Shown: one piece after another, positions 29,648 through 36,062 of the stretch
Numbering within the stretch: position 1 is the first letter of the stretch
Layout of the letters: every line of letters begins with the position of its first letter
NCBI GenBank assembly: GCA_025355725.1
Contig: JANXZC010000125.1
Location: 1-36,062 of the forward strand
Direction: 5' to 3'
Source: Syntrophus sp. (in: bacteria)
GTDB taxonomy: Bacteria > Desulfobacterota > Syntrophia > Syntrophales > UBA8958
Length of the DNA stretch: 36,062 nucleotides
Program-made: the position numbers and the translations under genes
Notes under the pieces: model-generated
What the model saw: only the letters and a program-made list of their open reading frames with translations
The model's database searches: none
Told to the model about the DNA's origin: nothing

Positions 29648-29657
<10 letters not shown>

Positions 29658-30892
29658 GCAGGTATTAGGGAAAAGATTCGTTTGGCCACGTCACCTACAA
29701 TTGATTGCAGCCAGTTGACGCCGATGTTCACGGCCTCTGAGTCAAGGTTCTGGATGCAGGAGATGTAATCCATAATCTTTCCGGTATTATTTTTGTCAAT
29801 GATGTTTTGCAGGGTTTGTCTATTTGCGGGTCCTATATCCCCTTCCCTTCCACTAGTCAAGGAGGCCTCAATGGCCGGCCAGTTTTCCATGAATTCCCGG
29901 GATTGCCGGATCAGATCGTCCTTTCGCTGTCCGGAGAGGATTTTTTCACTGATCCGGATCGAGGTCTCCATCTTTTCCGAGAGGGTGCGGAAGCGGGCGA
30001 GCCTCTCCCGCAGGATCAAATCCAGCTTCTCCACAGCTCCTTCGTAAAGGGCGCCGTCGTTTGTCTGCATGAAGAAAGGGCGCCGAATGTAATAATACCA
30101 CTGCCGGAGGGCGAGAATATTGGCGATGTAAAGAATATTATTGCAGATACGCCGTTTGATGTCGGCGTAAAATCCCATGTGAAAACTGATCTCGTAGGCC
30201 ATTTGGCCTTGTTGGCCGATCAGCTTGCCCCCTTCGGGGCAATCGCCCCGGTAGACGGTACCGGCGGCAATGACCGTTCCATAACCGATCCGGACCGGTC
30301 CGATGATGCCTCCCTGACCACCCAGGAAAATGGGGGCCTGGTTCAGCATGACTCCCCGGGGGACGTCACCGATCAGGGAAGCGGTGGCTTTATCCTGATT
30401 GGGGGTATAGTTGAAGTGGATGTAAGAACTGCCTACCTCACTGTGGTTCCTGCGGCTCGTCCCCCCGGCCATAAGGCAGTCGCAGCAATTGATCAGACTG
30501 CCGAGAGTGACGAAGGGAAACAGGATGGTCTGTTTCATCCCGACTGTATGGGCTCCGTTGGCTTCTTCTTCCATAAGGCAGCCTTCACGGAGCTGGGCGC
30601 CGCTACCCATGCTGGCGTTCGCTAAAAAAGTCGAGGTGGTATAGAACCCGCCTTTAAGTTCCACATGGGGGCCCAGCTGACAATTGACCACGGTTACGGG
30701 GGCTTCGAGGCCCAATTTAACCCCCTTGGCAATAGACGTCTTTCCACCGTAAATCCTGGTTCCCGCGAAAAGGGACACGCCTTCGCCGGCAATTCTCTCA
30801 ACGACGACTTCTTCGCCAATATCCACCATTTCAGGATTGGGAATGTACGCCCCTTTTTCGAGAAGCTGAATTATTTTAGTTCGCTGGGTCAT
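29648..30892 (-). CDS. Left-handed beta-helix (hexapeptide) protein, GlmU-C-like/DUF4954-like
   Basis: The 414-residue protein has a left-handed parallel beta-helix at about 20-230, seen as irregular hexapeptide turns (VDIGEEVVVE, VSLFAGTRIYGG, TSIAKGVKLG, GIIGPVRIGYGTVIAAGTVYRGD). A loop with NCCDCLMAGGTSRRNHSEVG at about 135-154 follows the turns. The C-terminal 180 residues are helical and charged. Such helices occur in acyltransferases and sugar-nucleotide enzymes, for example the acetyltransferase half of GlmU; no GlmU-type uridylyltransferase domain (GxGTRM) is present. I have seen similar proteins labelled as DUF4954 or as UDP-GlcNAc pyrophosphorylase, but function is unproven. It overlaps the GlmS-like gene by 10 bases, which suggests the two act together. 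It starts 16 bases after the Fis-type gene. Confidence 0.75.
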
Positions 30893-30908
30893 GGATGCTT
30901 ATTGTTAT

Positions 30909-31205
30909 TCAATCTTCCAGGTGTAGCTTCACCATTTTTTTTTGAAAGGTGTTACGATTGATCCCCAGATAGTCGGCGGCCCGGCTCTTGACGTTTTGGG
31001 ATCTCTGCAGGGCGATCCTGAACAGGCAACGCTCGACGATGGCCACGACATCTTCATGAAGTCTGCTCTTACCGTTTCCCGAACCGCTCAGAATAGTGGC
31101 GATATCCTCTAATTTCTGACCCAGAATATCTTCGGCGACGGCATGGAGCGAGGATAGCCCCTCGGCTTTCTTTCCACAGGATTTAGCTTGCATTATGTCG
31201 TTCAT
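30909..31205 (-). CDS. Small Fis-type helix-turn-helix protein
   Basis: A 98-residue protein whose C-terminal about 40 residues form a Fis-family helix-turn-helix (KSRAADYLGINRNTFQKKMVKL, recognition helix around NRNTFQKK). This is the DNA-binding module found at the end of sigma-54 activators. The N-terminal 60 residues are helical and hold no ATPase or receiver domain, so it is a stand-alone DNA-binding protein, like Fis itself (98 residues in E. coli) but with little N-terminal similarity that I can see. It lies inside the amino-sugar run, 20 bp after the PH-like gene and 16 bp before the beta-helix gene, so it may control that run or be a nucleoid factor. Confidence 0.8.
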   Translation of the reverse strand: MNDIMQAKSCGKKAEGLSSLHAVAEDILGQKLEDIATILSGSGNGKSRLHEDVVAIVERCLFRIALQRSQNVKSRAADYLGINRNTFQKKMVKLHLED

Positions 31206-31225
31206 ACGTGGCGGTCTTCCTTGTT

Positions 31226-31753
31226 CTATGAGATGAATTTAATTGAAATGATACAGGTGAGGAGGGCAGCTGCGATCCACACGGCAACGAGGTCGGAGAG
31301 ATTTTCCACAGGTTTCTCCATCTGCGCTCTCACCTCCCCTTCGACTTCGATCTTTTCCGTATCCAGATGATTTACGATGTTCCGGATAAGAGTGGAAAAG
31401 GGTTCATAGGCATTGGAGAGGATGTGAAACCCCTTTTTGGTTGTCAAGAGGATATAAACCTTGCTTCGCATACTAAGGCAACCGACATGGGTGATATCGC
31501 TCCAGAGGAGCTCCTTTGTTTTCATTAGCTTTTTTAGCGTCATGCCCCCGTCGGTGATCACAATTTGCCGGTTGACCGCCTCGACTATGATCAGCAGGGA
31601 TGCGATAAAAAATCCGGAGAGGACGATTTTTTCGGTTACCGATCCTTTTACGGCAAAGGACAGCACCAGGAGGACGCAAAGAAGCAGGACGTCGATGGCC
31701 AGGGGAATGATAAAGGACCGGCGTATGCGGTAAACGGCTTCAGGCATGGTCAT
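31226..31753 (-). CDS. Membrane protein with PH-like domain
   Basis: A 175-residue protein with two N-terminal membrane helices (about 13-33, FIIPLAIDVLLLCVLLVLSF, and 40-60, EKIVLSGFFIASLLIIVEAV). A strand-rich region at about 65-130 resembles a bacterial PH domain (RQIVITDGGMTLKKLM, LLWSDITHVGC, VYILLTTKKGFHIL). A C-terminal helix spans about 155-174. The W-S-D-I pattern before a strand is common in bPH proteins. Function unknown; such proteins may act at the membrane as adaptors. Its start overlaps the moaC stop by ATGA. I would not infer a link to molybdopterin from that alone. Confidence 0.7.
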   Translation of the reverse strand: MTMPEAVYRIRRSFIIPLAIDVLLLCVLLVLSFAVKGSVTEKIVLSGFFIASLLIIVEAVNRQIVITDGGMTLKKLMKTKELLWSDITHVGCLSMRSKVYILLTTKKGFHILSNAYEPFSTLIRNIVNHLDTEKIEVEGEVRAQMEKPVENLSDLVAVWIAAALLTCIISIKFIS

Positions 31754-32229
31754 TCTTCCTTGTTAAATATTCCGCTTCTGCCGCCCCGCTTGGAGATCAG
31801 CCTGATGTCCGTAAGGATCATGTCCCGGTCGGCGGCTTTGCACATATCATAGATGGTCAGGGCGGCTACGCTTACGGCGGTAAGGGCTTCCATTTCCACG
31901 CCCGTTCGTCCCACGGTTTTCACCTTCGCTTCAATAGCGACTTCCCCCCGGTCATGGTTACTTTGAAAGGATATGTCGATCCCTGTCAATTCCAGGGGAT
32001 GACACATGGGGATAATTCGTCCCGTTTCTTTCGCGGCCATGATCCCGGCGATTCTGGCAACGCCATAGACGTCTCCCTTGGGGATTTTGCCGCCCTCCAC
32101 GAGCGCCAGGGTTTCCGGCTTCATGATGACCCTGCCCCGGGCCACCGCCTCCCTCACTGTCGGCGTCTTCCCGGTAACATCCACCATCCTGGCCTGACCG
32201 TATTCATCCAGGTGAGTTAGCTTTACCAT
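31750..32229 (-). CDS. moaC: Cyclic pyranopterin monophosphate synthase MoaC
   Basis: MoaC works with MoaA to convert GTP to cPMP, the first step of molybdopterin synthesis. The 159-residue protein shows family motifs HLDEYGQARMVDVTGK at the N-terminus, KGDVYGVARIAGIMAAK near 51-67, IPMCHPLELTG near 72-82, GRTGVEMEALTAVSVAALTIYDMCKA near 107-132, and GGRSG at the end. Length equals E. coli MoaC (161). It is the first gene of the minus-strand run and faces comM; a TTGACG/GATAAG promoter precedes it. Mo/W cofactor supply is consistent with the formate dehydrogenase genes at the other end of the window. Confidence 0.96.
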   Translation of the reverse strand: MVKLTHLDEYGQARMVDVTGKTPTVREAVARGRVIMKPETLALVEGGKIPKGDVYGVARIAGIMAAKETGRIIPMCHPLELTGIDISFQSNHDRGEVAIEAKVKTVGRTGVEMEALTAVSVAALTIYDMCKAADRDMILTDIRLISKRGGRSGIFNKEE

Positions 32230-32254
32230 AAATGTTTATCCTGATTGGCGCGGA

Positions 32255-32281
32255 CTTATCACAGCCTTTTCGTCCCGTCAA
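32255..32281 (-). promoter_or_regulatory. Possible promoter for moaC operon
   Basis: On the minus strand: TTGACG at 32281-32276, 15-base spacer, then an extended -10 (TG, one base, GATAAG at 32260-32255). The short spacer is partly offset by the TGn extension. It ends about 26 bases before the moaC ATG. Confidence 0.35.
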
Positions 32282-32286
32282 GATAG

Positions 32287-32315
32287 TTGAAAAAACTTCT
32301 GGTTTTCTATATATA
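32287..32315 (+). promoter_or_regulatory. Sigma-70 promoter for comM
   Basis: TTGAAA at 32287-32292, a 17-base spacer and TATATA at 32310-32315. This is close to consensus. It points at comM, whose ATG is at 32420, leaving an untranslated leader of about 98 bases. It is back-to-back with the putative moaC promoter. Confidence 0.55.
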
Positions 32316-32368
32316 TTCACTGATCTTCAGTTCAGACTAAGGGGGTTGTGCCTCTGTCTAAAATGTTT

Positions 32369-32395
32369 CCTGCTGAAGCAGGCCTGTGCACAGGC
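32369..32395 (+). promoter_or_regulatory. Tandem palindromes in the comM leader
   Basis: Two adjoining inverted repeats sit in the leader: CCTGCTGAAGCAGG (32369-32382) and the perfect 14-bp palindrome GCCTGTGCACAGGC (32382-32395), followed by TTTATT. They are alternative or stacked RNA hairpins just ahead of the comM ribosome-binding site (GGGGAAGG), or an operator for a dimeric regulator. Confidence 0.4.
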
Positions 32396-32419
32396 TTTAT
32401 TGAATGGGGAAGGTCTTGA

Positions 32420-33949
32420 ATGATTGTTAAAATCTTTGGCAGTTCGGTTATCGGAATAGAGGCATACCTGATTGACGTCGAGGTCGATACCTCGCCGGGG
32501 TTGCCCCAGTTCTCCACGGTGGGGCTTCCTGATGTCTCCGTCCGGGAGAGTCGGGACCGGATCAAGGCGGCCGTAAAAAATTCCGGCTACCCCTTTCCCC
32601 GGCATCATGTCACCGTCAATCTTGCCCCGGCGGATATCAAGAAGGAGGGCACGGGTTTTGACCTCCCCATTGCGGCAGGCATCCTGGCGGCGGAAGGCGT
32701 GGTCGGACCGGGCATGCTTCACGACTATATCCTCCTGGGAGAGCTTTCTCTGAACGGGCGGATCAAGGGGGTGCACGGGGCACTGCCGGCGGCTTTTCAG
32801 GCGAGGGAAGCGGGACTTCGGGGTATCATCCTGTCCCCAGACAATGCCCCGGAAGCGGCCATGGTTGCTGGTATTGAGGTCATCCCGGTGGAAAGCCTCG
32901 CTGAGGTAGTGGAGTTTCTCAATGGCACCAGGGAAATCAAACCGATGCAACTGGACGTGGAGGCGATGTTTCAGGGCCCCTTGCCTGAAGACCACGACTT
33001 CCGGGATGTTCAGGGTCAGGATCAGGCCAAACGGGCGATGGAGATTGCCGCCGCCGGGGGGCACAATATTTTAATGCTCGGTCCCCCGGGGAGCGGGAAA
33101 ACGATGCTGGCCCGGCGCCTGCCGTCCATTCTGCCGGCCCTTTCCTTCGCCGAGGCCGTCGAAGCGGCCAAAATATATTCCGTTGCCGGGCTGTTGAACA
33201 GAGGGGAGGTCATGATCAGGCAGCGTCCCTTCAGGTCGCCCCATCATACCATCTCCGATGCCGGACTAATCGGCGGCGGTCAGACCCCCAAACCGGGAGA
33301 GATCAGTCTGGCCCATCATGGTGTTCTTTTCCTTGATGAATTGGCGGAATTCAAAAAAAATGTTCTGGAAGCACTGCGGCAGCCCCTGGAAGAGGGAACG
33401 GTGACGATTGCCCGCTCGGCTATGACTGTGACCTATCCGGCGCGTTTTCTTTTCGTGGCGGCGATGAATCCCTGTCCCTGCGGGTATTATGGCGCTGCCC
33501 ATCGGACTTGCCGTTGCAGTTCCCAGCAGATCCGCCAGTATCAGGGAAGGATATCCGGACCCCTTCTGGACCGGATCGATCTCCACATCGAGGTTCCCGC
33601 CTTGCGTTACCGAGAATTGGCGGGCCGTTACCAGGGGGAGGCATCAGAAACCATCAGAGGAAGGATCGGCGGGGCGCGAACCATTCAGGAGGCGCGTTTC
33701 GGCGCAAGAGTGGCGCCTTTTAACGCCCGGATGTCTGATGGAGAGGTCAAACGCTATTGCGAGATTGACAGGGAGTCCCAGAAATTGCTGGAAATGGCCA
33801 TGGAGAAGCTGGGTCTCAGCGCCCGGGCCTACAAGCGGATTCTGAAGGTGGCCAGGACGATCGCCGACCTTGATGGCCAGGCATCCATTCAGTCTTCCCA
33901 CGTTGCCGAGGCCATCCAGTATAGAAGTCTTGATAGAAAACTTGTTTAA
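32420..33949 (+). CDS. comM: ComM/YifB-family AAA+ ATPase
   Basis: ComM is an MCM-like hexameric helicase that extends heteroduplex during natural transformation in Vibrio and Acinetobacter; it is widespread also in non-competent bacteria. The 509-residue protein has an N-terminal Lon-like ChlI domain (about 1-175; [12 protein letters not shown] and [12 protein letters not shown]). The AAA+ Mg-chelatase-like core follows: Walker [11 protein letters not shown] at 221-230 (K227) and Walker [11 protein letters not shown] near 300. A Cys cluster [15 protein letters not shown] near 353-367 is present and the chelatase C-terminal domain ends the protein. The ATG at 32420 has GGGGAAGG upstream. It is divergent from moaC with its own promoter. 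Confidence 0.95.
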   Translation: MIVKIFGSSVIGIEAYLIDVEVDTSPGLPQFSTVGLPDVSVRESRDRIKAAVKNSGYPFPRHHVTVNLAPADIKKEGTGFDLPIAAGILAAEGVVGPGMLHDYILLGELSLNGRIKGVHGALPAAFQAREAGLRGIILSPDNAPEAAMVAGIEVIPVESLAEVVEFLNGTREIKPMQLDVEAMFQGPLPEDHDFRDVQGQDQAKRAMEIAAAGGHNILMLGPPGSGKTMLARRLPSILPALSFAEAVEAAKIYSVAGLLNRGEVMIRQRPFRSPHHTISDAGLIGGGQTPKPGEISLAHHGVLFLDELAEFKKNVLEALRQPLEEGTVTIARSAMTVTYPARFLFVAAMNPCPCGYYGAAHRTCRCSSQQIRQYQGRISGPLLDRIDLHIEVPALRYRELAGRYQGEASETIRGRIGGARTIQEARFGARVAPFNARMSDGEVKRYCEIDRESQKLLEMAMEKLGLSARAYKRILKVARTIADLDGQASIQSSHVAEAIQYRSLDRKLV

Positions 33950-34000
33950 TGATAGGGGAACAAATATCTCTTAAACAATTACAAGGGGGGAAGTAATTAT

Positions 34001-35074
34001 ATGGAAATCAGAATTGTTCCGGTTACTCCGGGAAAGAAAAAGCCCAAGCCGACGGATGAGTCAAAACTGGGGTTTGGTAAAATTCTAACCGATCACATGT
34101 TTACCATGCCGTATCATTCCGACAAGGGATGGTATGATCCCGCGGTCAGACCCTATGAAAGTCTTCCCCTCGATCCGGCGGCCATGTGCCTCCATTACGG
34201 GCAGTTGATCTTTGAAGGGATGAAGGCCTACCGGGGGAAGGGGGGAGAGATAAATCTTTTTCGTCCCACGGAAAACATCAAGCGCATGAATGAATCTGCG
34301 AAGCGGCTCTGCATGCCGACTCTGGATCCGGAGATTTTTTTAGAGGCGGTGAAGAAGCTCGTCCTCCTCGAGAAGGACTGGATTCCCCGGAGCAGCGGCG
34401 CCTCGCTTTACATCAGACCAACGATGATTGCGACCGAGGCGGCCTTGGGCGTCCATCCCGCCAACGCCTATCTCTTTTATATTATTGTGGGACCGGTGGG
34501 GGCATACTATCCCGAAGGTTTCAGCCCGACAAAGATATACGTCGTGGAAGAATACGTCCGTTCCGCTCCCGGCGGCATCGGCTATTGCAAGGCGGCGGGG
34601 AACTATGCAGCCAGCCTGATGGCGAGCGCCATAGCCGTCGAAAAGGGTTACACCCAGGTCCTCTGGTTGGACGCCGTCACGAGAAAATTTGTGGAAGAAG
34701 TGGGAACGAGCAATATCTTCTTTGTCATTGACGACGAATTGATCACGCCGCCTCTGGCGGGGACGATTCTTCCCGGCGTCACCCGCGATTCCGTTCTGCA
34801 GATCGCCCGGTCATGGGGACTGAAGGTTTCCGAACGGCCCCTTTCCATGGATGAGATCATTACCGCCTGCAGCAAGGGTATCATGAAGGAGGCCTTTGCC
34901 TCGGGAACGGCCGCCATCGTTTCTCCCATCGGCCAGATTTGTTACAGAGACAGGGAGTATCCCATTAATAGGGGAAAAACAGGGGCCCTGACGGAGAAAC
35001 TTTACCAGGAAATACTTGAGATCCAGTATGGCGAAAAGGATGATCCTTTCGGCTGGCGCATGAAGATCGGATGA
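34001..35074 (+). CDS. ilvE: Branched-chain amino acid aminotransferase (long type)
   Basis: Fold-type IV PLP enzyme that transaminates leucine, isoleucine and valine with 2-oxoglutarate. At 357 residues it belongs to the longer, eukaryote-like BCAT type and not the 309-residue E. coli IlvE type. Visible motifs are LHYGQLIFEGMKAYRG near 65-79, YIRPTMIATEAALGV near 137-151, the PLP lysine K197 in GGIGYCKAAGNYAAS, EEVGTSNIFFV near 231-241, and LPGVTRDSVLQIA near 260. An AAGGGGGG ribosome-binding site precedes the ATG. It lies 51 bp after comM with no clear terminator between, so it may be co-transcribed or have its own weak promoter. Confidence 0.95.
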   Translation: MEIRIVPVTPGKKKPKPTDESKLGFGKILTDHMFTMPYHSDKGWYDPAVRPYESLPLDPAAMCLHYGQLIFEGMKAYRGKGGEINLFRPTENIKRMNESAKRLCMPTLDPEIFLEAVKKLVLLEKDWIPRSSGASLYIRPTMIATEAALGVHPANAYLFYIIVGPVGAYYPEGFSPTKIYVVEEYVRSAPGGIGYCKAAGNYAASLMASAIAVEKGYTQVLWLDAVTRKFVEEVGTSNIFFVIDDELITPPLAGTILPGVTRDSVLQIARSWGLKVSERPLSMDEIITACSKGIMKEAFASGTAAIVSPIGQICYRDREYPINRGKTGALTEKLYQEILEIQYGEKDDPFGWRMKIG

Positions 35075-35394
35075 AGGGAAAAACGGTTGACGGCCCTTTT
35101 TTCGGCCTCGTCAAGGATTAAAGATGCTATTCCATAGACTTGTCCCGGCAATTCACAGCCTTGTGGAAAACGCTGTTGATAACTGTGTGCATAAACTGCC
35201 TAAGTCTGTAAATGTCACGATTTTATATCGGTTTGCCGCTATTTTGGGCAGTGTTAAAGTGTAGTGAAAACAGATACTTATGTATGTGCTGAGGATTTTC
35301 TGCGAGTTAGGCCCCGCCCGTGTAAGATATGCACATAGATAAAAAAATGGCACGACTTTTGACTAAGGGATCGGGGCAGTCACGGAGGTTAGGG
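35075..35394 (+). other. 320-bp gene-free region between ilvE and lolA
   Basis: No ORF or RNA gene is supported here. At its left end a weak hairpin (gaaggg at 35073-35078 with ccctttt at 35094-35100, followed by Ts) may terminate ilvE. The middle has three phased DnaA-box-like sites (35162-35194) and the region is more AT-rich than its surroundings. A fourth box-like site with one mismatch (atatgcaca, 35327-35335) lies in the opposite orientation. The lolA ribosome-binding site GGAGG is at 35384-35388. No convincing -35/-10 pair was found for lolA. Confidence 0.5.
35162..35194 (-). promoter_or_regulatory. Three DnaA-box-like 9-mers spaced 12 bp
   Basis: Plus-strand TGTGGAAAA (35162), TGTTGATAA (35174) and TGTGCATAA (35186) are, as reverse complements, TTTTCCACA, TTATCAACA and TTATGCACA. 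The first and third match the relaxed DnaA box TTWTNCACA exactly; the middle one has a single mismatch. All three face the same way with exactly 12 bases between starts. Confidence 0.45.
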
Positions 35395-36062
35395 ATGTAT
35401 CGGAATTCGTATCTATTTATCATCGGAATCGGAATTATAATGGGTCTGACCTGTCTTGCCGGGGGGACGGTCCAGGCCGAAAGCCTCTCTCTGGAGCAGA
35501 TCGCTCAGGGACTCCAGGGGACCTATGAGAAGACCACCGATTTCAAGGCCCGTTTCATTCAGGAGGTTACCCTGGCGTCGGTGAACCGGAAGGAACGGGA
35601 GGAGGGGACAGTTTATTATAAACCTCCGCAAAGGATGCTCTGGGATTATACAAAGCCCAAAGTCAAAAAGCTGATTATAAATCCGACCAAGGCTTACCTT
35701 TATGTGCCCCAGGACCATGCGGTTTATGTCCAGGATACGGGCAAGCTCTTCAAATCCCAGGTACTCGTGCGCTTATTGAACGGCCTCGGGAAGGTGACCG
35801 AGGATTTTAATCTGGCCTTTGCAAATGCCAAGGAACCGACGGATGAGGGAGGGAATTATCGCCTTTCCCTGACGCCCAAAAAGGGTGATCTGGGAGTTGA
35901 TATGATTCTGGTGACCGTTCACAAAGACGATTTTACCATTATCCAGTGTCAGTTTTCCGATGTGTACGGAAACCGGACCGCCGTCTCATTCCTTAACATT
36001 GTGATTAACAATAATTTACCTGATAAACTGTTCCAGTTCAAGCCGCCCCCGAAGGTGGAAAT
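35395..36062 (+). CDS. lolA: Outer-membrane lipoprotein carrier LolA (5' part)
   Basis: LolA is the periplasmic chaperone that carries lipoproteins from LolCDE to the outer membrane. The frame runs open from ATG 35395 past the right edge (222 codons seen, no stop). It has a signal peptide (basic MYRNS, then FIIGIGIIMGLTCLAGG, cleavage expected near VQAES). The LolA body shows TYEKTTDFKARFIQEVTLAS near 43-62, GTVYYKPPQRMLWDY near 72-86, a VYVQDTGK strand, and FSDVYGNRTAVSFLNIVIN near 188-206, a standard family signature. A GGAGG sits six bases upstream. E. coli LolA precursor is about 203 residues, so only a short tail should be missing. Confidence 0.93.
   Translation, partial: MYRNSYLFIIGIGIIMGLTCLAGGTVQAESLSLEQIAQGLQGTYEKTTDFKARFIQEVTLASVNRKEREEGTVYYKPPQRMLWDYTKPKVKKLIINPTKAYLYVPQDHAVYVQDTGKLFKSQVLVRLLNGLGKVTEDFNLAFANAKEPTDEGGNYRLSLTPKKGDLGVDMILVTVHKDDFTIIQCQFSDVYGNRTAVSFLNIVINNNLPDKLFQFKPPPKVE

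Noticed and set aside
29807-30625. 272-codon open frame antisense to the beta-helix gene
   Set aside because: The minus-strand gene has clear hexapeptide repeats and is in a tight operon; the antisense frame shows no structure.
35075-35394. Replication origin as a firm call
   Set aside because: DnaA-box-like sites are present, but no dnaA, dnaN or other origin-linked gene is in view and GC skew could not be computed.

Overview
This window reads as a contiguous piece of chromosome from an anaerobic, moderately GC-rich Gram-negative bacterium. I infer a member of the Desulfobacterota (former Deltaproteobacteria), perhaps a Syntrophales-like syntroph. The basis is selB next to fdhD (selenium-dependent formate dehydrogenase biology), a [4Fe-4S]-rich protein, a PHA synthase, a full Tol operon, and a genome repeat of a kind I associate with such genomes. 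No taxonomic marker such as rRNA is present, so this placement is inference. Coding density is high, and many start/stop codons overlap by 4 bp.

Layout. (1) 1-3183, plus strand: 3' part of selB, fdhD and an OB-fold/HD-domain nuclease, chained by ATGA overlaps; a small membrane protein follows on the minus strand. (2) 3647-6308, plus: a complete EF-P beta-lysylation set, epmB (KamA family), efp and epmA. (3) 6398-10616, plus: tolQ, tolR, tolA, tolB and cpoB, without pal in its usual place. (4) 18549-10621, minus: fabH-like, acyl carrier protein, PHA synthase, fabD, then an envelope group of a CtpA-type protease, a TPR lipoprotein and a LolB/DUF4292-like lipoprotein. (5) 19987-18662, minus: a CorC/HlyC transporter with a clear sigma-70 promoter; diverging from it on the plus strand is a cysteine-rich iron-sulfur protein. 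(6) 32229-21651, minus: a long run of moaC, a PH-like membrane protein, a Fis-type regulator, a left-handed beta-helix protein, a giant GlmS-like enzyme (1261 codons), pyrG, glmM and a PfkB sugar kinase. (7) 32420-36062, plus: comM, ilvE and the start of lolA, with a cluster of DnaA-box-like 9-mers in the gap before lolA.

The genes fall into functional blocks: selenoprotein/formate dehydrogenase maturation, translation through polyproline stretches (EF-P), outer-membrane integrity (Tol, LolA, lipoproteins, CtpA), an unusual acyl-carrier/PHA-synthase cluster, and amino-sugar/CTP supply for envelope polymers (GlmS-like, LbH, PyrG, GlmM).

The least ordinary items are the FabH-ACP-PhaC-FabD cluster, the oversized GlmS-like protein whose catalytic Cys lies behind a 61-residue leader, the FdhD that lacks its catalytic cysteine motif, a 126-bp inverted-repeat element with a second half copy, both between convergent genes, and three DnaA-box-like sites exactly 12 bp apart. 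No tRNA, rRNA, CRISPR array, transposase or phage gene was seen.
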